Source of the DNA: Oligoflexales bacterium
GTDB lineage: Bacteria; Bdellovibrionota_B; Oligoflexia; Oligoflexales; JALZUQ01
DNA length: 43,158 bases
Direction of reading: 5' to 3'
Assembly (NCBI GenBank): GCA_023301565.1
Contig: JALZUO010000053.1
Location: forward strand, 1-43,158
The notes under the pieces are model-generated. The model did not search any database, was not told the DNA's origin, and saw only the letters and a program-made list of their open reading frames with translations. Each line of letters starts with the position of its first letter. Position 1 is the first letter of the stretch. Below are positions 42,866 through 43,158 of this stretch, piece after piece. The position numbers were made by a program, and so were the translations under genes.

Positions 42866-43158
42866 ATGCATAGACTAATACTAATAATGAGCATGATAGC
42901 TGCACTTACCGGCTGTGTTACGAACGACTATGACCCGCTAGAGTTTAATGGAGAACGAGAGCGAAGACTAACCATCAAACACTTAAAAGATATGGCGACA
43001 CCATGCAAGAAGAACAAGCGTGTTTGTCAGCGATTTTTGGGCCATCGAAATTTTACATTTCATATAAGTGATTTCAGCATTGGTCAAATCCCTCTTTCGG
43101 TAGACGCACCTATTGCTGGCAACTGGTCATTTTCCTTGATCAAACCAATGAATGGAAT
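42866..43158 (+). CDS. Putative lipoprotein, cut by the right window edge
   Basis: The frame opens at the ATG at 42866, with AAAGAGG about 8 bp upstream, and stays open for 97 codons to the edge. The N-terminus has Ile, Leu and Met residues and ends in AALTGC, a lipobox (Cys17). The next part is charged (NGERERRLTIKHLKDM) and holds two Cys (CKKNKRVC). The family is not recognised, and the C-terminus is missing. Confidence 0.65.
   Translation, partial: MHRLILIMSMIAALTGCVTNDYDPLEFNGERERRLTIKHLKDMATPCKKNKRVCQRFLGHRNFTFHISDFSIGQIPLSVDAPIAGNWSFSLIKPMNG

Noticed and set aside
1-43158. tRNA, rRNA or CRISPR features
   Set aside because: No cloverleaf with a conserved T-arm, no rRNA segment and no spaced direct repeats were seen; the only tandem arrays are the octamer at 1-98 and the 18-bp repeat at 36133.

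Overview
The window looks like chromosomal DNA of a Gram-negative, respiring bacterium. Many proteins carry lipoprotein or Sec signals. There is an OmpA-type protein, an outer-membrane barrel, a BamE-like lipoprotein and a complete alternative complex III. The mix of an ActABCDEF complex with a TAT-type ActB, a PilZ protein with a basic N-terminal tail, many small lipoproteins and an ecotin-like inhibitor fits the Bdellovibrionota/Oligoflexia or myxobacterial neighbourhood. That placement is an inference from gene content, not a proven assignment. TTG and GTG start codons are frequent, as seen for der, mltG, hflX, pgi, actA and higB. I saw no rRNA, tRNA or CRISPR array.

Layout. 1-306: an 8-bp tandem repeat at the left edge and the fumC 3' region. 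0.3-6.7 kb: housekeeping genes, namely fumC (-), a truncated haemoglobin (+), rnc then der (-), mltG (+) and a PilZ protein (+). 6.8-8.1 kb: a lipoprotein (-) and a conserved hypothetical protein (+). 8.2-18.7 kb: one tightly packed minus-strand operon, actA-actB-actC-actD-actE-actF-hflX-pgi, whose genes abut or overlap. 19.0-27.5 kb: an accessory-looking stretch with two secreted proteins that each have two haem motifs, a coupled OmpA/HhH pair, a broken IS3-type transposase, a dodecin without the flavin-stacking tryptophan, and a cysteine-repeat lipoprotein. 27.9-35.3 kb: a diguanylate cyclase, uvrB, a small membrane protein, srkA, uvrC and a cyclic-nucleotide-binding protein. 35.3-40.3 kb: a GHSQG hydrolase, a Bax-inhibitor-1 family protein, a barrel protein, two lipoproteins and the ecotin-like inhibitor. 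40.4-43.2 kb: a higBA toxin-antitoxin pair, two tandem paralogues with an N-terminal membrane anchor, and a lipoprotein cut by the right edge.

How it works together. The act operon encodes a quinol-oxidising respiratory complex, but no terminal oxidase is present here. Fumarase and glucose-6-phosphate isomerase belong to central metabolism. UvrB and UvrC are two of the three excision-repair proteins, and they flank srkA. A diguanylate cyclase and a PilZ protein indicate c-di-GMP signalling. The most unusual content is in 19-28 kb (redox and Cys-rich envelope proteins next to a decayed IS) and at 39.7-40.3 kb (the ecotin-like gene with Arg-Arg in the predicted reactive loop and a possibly folded leader).
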